Source: Puteibacter caeruleilacunae (GTDB lineage: Bacteria > Bacteroidota > Bacteroidia > Bacteroidales > Prolixibacteraceae). Taken from it: 64,000 nucleotides of DNA. Within the stretch, counting starts at the first letter, position 1. Each line of letters begins with the position of its first letter. The stretch lies in the NCBI GenBank assembly GCA_005217565.1, contig SJCO01000014.1, positions 1 through 64,000 of the forward strand, in the 5' to 3' direction. A program made the translations under genes and the position numbers. This document shows, piece by piece, positions 60,920-64,000 of the stretch. Below the pieces are notes generated by a model, which worked only from the letters and a program-made list of their open reading frames with translations, was not told where the DNA came from and did no database searches.

Positions 60920-61528
60920 CTATATCTCTTCAATTCTTATCTTTCTCCATCTAACTTTTATTCCTCCGCCACTGTGTATTTGAAGGGCTATTCTTCCTTC
61001 GCCTTTACCGATGGCTTGGTCATTCAATTCAACCATTTGTGTTCCGTTTAGCCAGGTAACGATGACATTGCCCTTTACTTTGATCTTCATTTGGTTCCAT
61101 TTTCCTTCTTTTAGAACCTTCTCTTTCTCAGGATCGGGCTTTATAAGCCATCCTCTACCATACGACTCGTAAATACCTCCTGTGTGTTTGCCTGCTGGAG
61201 CTACTTCTACTTGCCATCCTTTTACTTTTGTTCCATCAACCGTAGAGCGAATAAATACTCCACTATTACCATTAGCTTCTTGTTTGAACTCGAGTGTAAG
61301 AATGAAGTCCTTGTAGAATTTATCGGTACCCAGGTAGCCATATTTTGCATCAGGACCGCTTTCTGAGATAAGGTTCTTGTCTTCGACATACCACTTTTCT
61401 GTTCCGTACTTAATCCATCCATCAAGATTGGTTTTGTTGAAGAGTGATTTCTTTTGCGCATGGAGCGCATTAAGACTCATTACACTGATTATCAGTGTTA
61501 ATGTAATTCTGAAAATGCTTGTAGTCAT
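60920..61528 (-). CDS. DUF1080 (3-keto-disaccharide hydrolase type) exported protein
   Basis: With the start at 61528 (MTTSIFRITLTLIISVMSLN) it has 202 residues and a signal peptide ending near ALHAQ. The mature part is one DUF1080 concanavalin-like domain: SLFNKTNLDGWIKYG, DFILTLEFKQEANGNSGVFI, and the ending GRIALQIHSGGGIKVRWRKI. Members bind or hydrolyse sugar derivatives in the periplasm; the precise substrate is unknown here. The open frame upstream to 61582 is probably untranslated. Confidence 0.88.
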   Translation of the reverse strand: MTTSIFRITLTLIISVMSLNALHAQKKSLFNKTNLDGWIKYGTEKWYVEDKNLISESGPDAKYGYLGTDKFYKDFILTLEFKQEANGNSGVFIRSTVDGTKVKGWQVEVAPAGKHTGGIYESYGRGWLIKPDPEKEKVLKEGKWNQMKIKVKGNVIVTWLNGTQMVELNDQAIGKGEGRIALQIHSGGGIKVRWRKIRIEEI

Positions 61529-61737
61529 TTGATTAATTTTAAGGGTTATGATATTCTTATGGTTTTTGTTAATGTTACTCATCCTTCCAGAATGATGCCG
61601 AAATTCAAAAGTACTAATAATGAAGGAATTAAAAATACTATGTTCTGTTTTTGCGTATAATTTATTTACAAGGGTGTAAAAATTATTGATAGTTGATTGA
61701 ATAACAGTGTTTTAAAAAGGGGAGTGGGGCGTTTGTA

Positions 61738-62355
61738 TTAGTCGGCCTTACAAAGACGGTCATACATATCCTTTAGAAACTTTAGATTTTGAATCTGAAA
61801 TCTTCTGATTTTTCGAGCTACATAGTACGAAACAAACAGTCCGATAGGCGCTGCAATAAGTAATCCGGTTACTGATTCTCCATTCTTCATTACTTCAAGA
61901 AACGACATGTTTGAAAAGTAAACATGAATTGATAGGGTAATCAAGGCGTACAAGAATGGAATAAGGAACAGGTATAACTTGCTTAATCTCCCGGTGAGCC
62001 ATTGCGACAATAAGCTTATGCGTTCATTTAGCCATTCTTTCAAGGATTGATTGAAGCGGTTGGTTTGCATCTTGTACCACGATATTGATCCTGAGATGAG
62101 GGCAATCATTGCTACAATACCTAATGTGATGTTGTTGATTAGGAATAATAAATCACCTGGTCTGTTAAGTGTGGTTGTGATTAGATACACTATTAATCCT
62201 GCGCTTACGGTAACCGAAACGCCCATGATAACCACGTATTTATTAATGGTTTGCTTTGCTTTCGATTGTAGTAATAATTGTAATTCATCTTTCGACTTGC
62301 TATCAATTTCAGTATTGATAGATTTCCATATTTGCTGTAATTCTGTGTTTTCCAT
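61738..62355 (-). CDS. Membrane protein paired with ECF sigma factor
   Basis: The 205-residue product has a soluble start (LQQIWKSINTEIDSKSKDEL) and four hydrophobic segments, with a charged stretch (MQTNRFNQSLKEWLNERIS) in the middle. It starts 4 bp after the sigma gene's stop, the usual place for an anti-sigma factor, and probably binds and holds the sigma factor at the membrane, although no ZAS zinc motif is visible. The anti-sigma role is inference from position. Confidence 0.7.
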   Translation of the reverse strand: MENTELQQIWKSINTEIDSKSKDELQLLLQSKAKQTINKYVVIMGVSVTVSAGLIVYLITTTLNRPGDLLFLINNITLGIVAMIALISGSISWYKMQTNRFNQSLKEWLNERISLLSQWLTGRLSKLYLFLIPFLYALITLSIHVYFSNMSFLEVMKNGESVTGLLIAAPIGLFVSYYVARKIRRFQIQNLKFLKDMYDRLCKAD

Positions 62356-62359
62356 GGTG

Positions 62360-62848
62360 CTATCTTTTAAGGTTATTTTTTAATTGTTTCTTTGCTCTAT
62401 TGATTCGTACTCCTACATTCGACTTGGTAATACCTATAATCTCGGCGATTTCATCGTAAGACTTCTCTTCGAGATAAAGTAGCATGATTGATCGGTCTAT
62501 CTCGTCGAGGGTGTGTATTGCATTTAGCAGTAATTGTAAGGATTCATTCATCGACATCTGATCTATTATGTCCGATTGCTCAGGCAGATCGGGGATCGTC
62601 TCCCGGTAATCAATACGCGATTGCTTTTTTATCCTCGAGAGCGATGTATTTATCGATACCGCATAGATCCAGGAGCCAATGCTTTTAGCATTTTTAAGAC
62701 TGGGAAATGATTTCCACAACTGATAGATAATCTCCTGAAGATTATCTTCTCTGTCGGCTTTGCTTTTAAAATATACCAAGCTGACCTTGTGCAAAATCCC
62801 TTGATAGTTAGTGAGTATTTCAAGAAACTCTTCTTTGTTTGATTTCAT
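62360..62848 (-). CDS. ECF-type RNA polymerase sigma factor
   Basis: A 162-residue sigma-70 family protein. Region 2 is at about 20-80 (VYFKSKADREDNLQEIIYQL, IGSWIYAVSINTSLSRIKKQ) and region 4 at about 110-160 (LDEIDRSIMLLYLEEKSYDE, IAEIIGITKSNVGVRINRAK). It is in an operon with the membrane protein downstream. The upstream 200 bp hold no further gene. Confidence 0.92.
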   Translation of the reverse strand: MKSNKEEFLEILTNYQGILHKVSLVYFKSKADREDNLQEIIYQLWKSFPSLKNAKSIGSWIYAVSINTSLSRIKKQSRIDYRETIPDLPEQSDIIDQMSMNESLQLLLNAIHTLDEIDRSIMLLYLEEKSYDEIAEIIGITKSNVGVRINRAKKQLKNNLKR

Positions 62849-63120
62849 GTTTTTTGCATCTGTTTTCTATAAAGTAGATGTTGAGCAGAAGTTTATTACA
62901 AAAAAATGGATTTTTTTTAGAGAAAGGTAGATTCTATATATTAATGTTAAGAAAAAAAGGGAGCCTGTGGCGATGTGTCTGTATGTTTGGAATAAATGTT
63001 TTATTTCACATACTTTATGTGTAATTATCTAACTACAAAATCTATAGAAGTGATGATTAAACTTGCATTGGATAAGTATTCTCTACTTGAAGAACCGTTG
63101 AGGGAGCACTAGAGCTAGGG

Positions 63121-63315
63121 ATGGAGACTATACCTGAATTTAGGGGGCAAGGATTTGCACAGTATGCTTGTGCTGCGTTGATAGATTATTGTCTGGCTAA
63201 TGGTTATGAACCAGTCTGGGCTTGTAAAGAAACGAATGTACCATCATATAAATTGGCTCAAAAACTTGGCTTTGTGCCTGCGTTAACGCTGCCATATTAC
63301 CGTTTGGCTTTATAA
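63121..63315 (+). pseudogene. GNAT acetyltransferase C-terminal remnant
   Basis: The 64 codons read METIPEFRGQGFAQYACAAL, with the acetyl-CoA motif R-GQGFA, then ETNVPSYKLAQKLGFVPALT. The N-terminal half of the GNAT fold is absent; upstream DNA has stops in all frames within 30 bp. It is probably a remnant after deletion, unless a very short protein is still made. Confidence 0.7.
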
Positions 63316-63408
63316 AAATTATTGTTCATTGTAACAACGTGTGATTTTAGCTGTCTTATGTCAATAAGAAAAACCATATTAAGGCTTAATTCTTGTAAAA
63401 AAATCTAA

Positions 63409-64000
63409 ATGAAGAAAAATATTATTCCATTATATCCTTCCAGTGAAAAGATCCTGGAAGAGTCTCAGGGGTGTTATCAATATGATACCGATGGGAAGAA
63501 GTATATCGATTTTGAATCGGGTGTATGGTGTGTAAATCTAGGTCATAGTCGCCCGAGGATTGTTGATGTTATTCAGCAACAATCAAGGAGGTCGATTCAT
63601 CAAGGATATCGATTCAGAAATGCCGAGGCGGAACAACTGTCGACTGAATTGCAGCGAATTATTGGATTTGATGGTGGTGCAAGTGTGTTTCTTAGCTCGG
63701 GATCAGAAGCGGTGAACCTGTCTATTACAATGGCTCAGAAACTGACGGGTAGAAAGAAGATCCTGAAGATCAGTAATTCATACCTTAGTGCGTATGGTTT
63801 TGGTCAGATTACTCCAGATAACGAGTATGTTGTTTGTGCTGATTATAATAATATGGATGCGTTAGACGATATTGACTTCAGTGAGATATCTGCGCTTTTA
63901 TTGGAGACTGGAGGTGCATCAGTGGGGATTGTGCGATTCCCGTCTAATGAATATGTGAGGAAGTTGATTGCTTTGTGTGAGACAAATGGTTGTCTTGTTA
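63409..64000 (+). CDS. Class III aminotransferase, 5' part (runs off the window)
   Basis: The first 197 residues of a PLP-dependent class III aminotransferase: MKKNIIPLYPSSEKILEESQ, YQYDTDGKKYIDFESGVW, LGHSRPRIVDVI, FLSSGSEAVNLSITMAQKLT (SGSEA loop for the phosphate) and ALLLETGG, a variant of the E-P-V motif before the aspartate region. The lysine that binds PLP would lie beyond the end. Members convert amino acids or amines with 2-oxo acids; the substrate is undetermined. Confidence 0.88.
   Translation, partial: MKKNIIPLYPSSEKILEESQGCYQYDTDGKKYIDFESGVWCVNLGHSRPRIVDVIQQQSRRSIHQGYRFRNAEAEQLSTELQRIIGFDGGASVFLSSGSEAVNLSITMAQKLTGRKKILKISNSYLSAYGFGQITPDNEYVVCADYNNMDALDDIDFSEISALLLETGGASVGIVRFPSNEYVRKLIALCETNGCLV

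Overview
The window looks like chromosomal DNA of a low-GC member of the Bacteroidota, probably a marine or sediment relative of the Marinilabiliales/Bacteroidales. Several promoters carry the Bacteroidota -7 element TAnnTTTG instead of a sigma-70 TATAAT box. The gene families fit as well: DUF6266, type VI-B Cas13b, AraC regulators fused to cupin-like domains, GH20/GH33 lipoprotein glycosidases, six-bladed propeller lipoproteins and DUF1080. The genus assignment is inference.

Layout. 1-13 kb is a repeat-rich accessory region. It has a minus-strand run of a small membrane protein, three DUF6266 proteins, a helix-turn-helix-like protein and a group II-like reverse transcriptase, and a plus-strand run of an unknown protein, a small HTH protein, an amidase and a fourth DUF6266 protein. 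Tandem and dispersed repeats fill the gaps and even enter the coding frames. A CPBP protease gene sits between two 242-bp direct repeats. 13.3-18.8 kb is an AT-rich restriction island: XRE regulator, D12-class adenine methyltransferase, McrB-like AAA+ GTPase and McrC-like DUF2357 protein. 20.2-24.6 kb holds a 1132-residue Cas13b homologue followed by a 15-repeat array, with no cas1/cas2 and no recognisable csx27/csx28. A TPR protein and three unknown membrane or exported proteins follow. 29.4-36.4 kb holds redox genes around an AraC regulator. 36.4-39.7 kb is a three-gene DUF262/ATPase/unknown operon, a candidate defence system. 39.8-49.4 kb holds an asparaginase-like protein, a PLP dehydratase, a nitroreductase lipoprotein, an AraC regulator and a complete RND efflux operon. 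49.5-64 kb is mostly core-like: hexosaminidase, sialidase, flavoprotein, rhomboid protease, SDR plus AraC, tRNA-Arg(TCT), DUF1080 protein, ECF sigma factor with membrane partner, and the start of a class III aminotransferase.

Most notable result. The Cas13b homologue keeps both HEPN arginines at the expected places (R118 and R1080), but both catalytic histidines five residues later are replaced (N123 and C1085). Its repeats have drifted a great deal in sequence, yet they keep the hairpin through paired changes. This suggests a natural nuclease-dead Cas13b with structured guide RNAs, or a decaying locus whose long ORF happens to be intact.

Second notable result. Three AraC genes can each be matched to their own operator type: direct repeats with a 21-bp period placed 57-61 bp before a TAnnTTTG box. 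This predicts regulon A (SDR/OpuAC-like, FMN/4Fe-4S protein/nitroreductase, radical SAM), regulon B (nitroreductase, araC itself, RND pump) and regulon C (SDR-araC). Several gene remnants (methyltransferase, alpha/beta hydrolase, acetyltransferase, truncated flotillin) show repeated deletion and rearrangement in the intergenic DNA.
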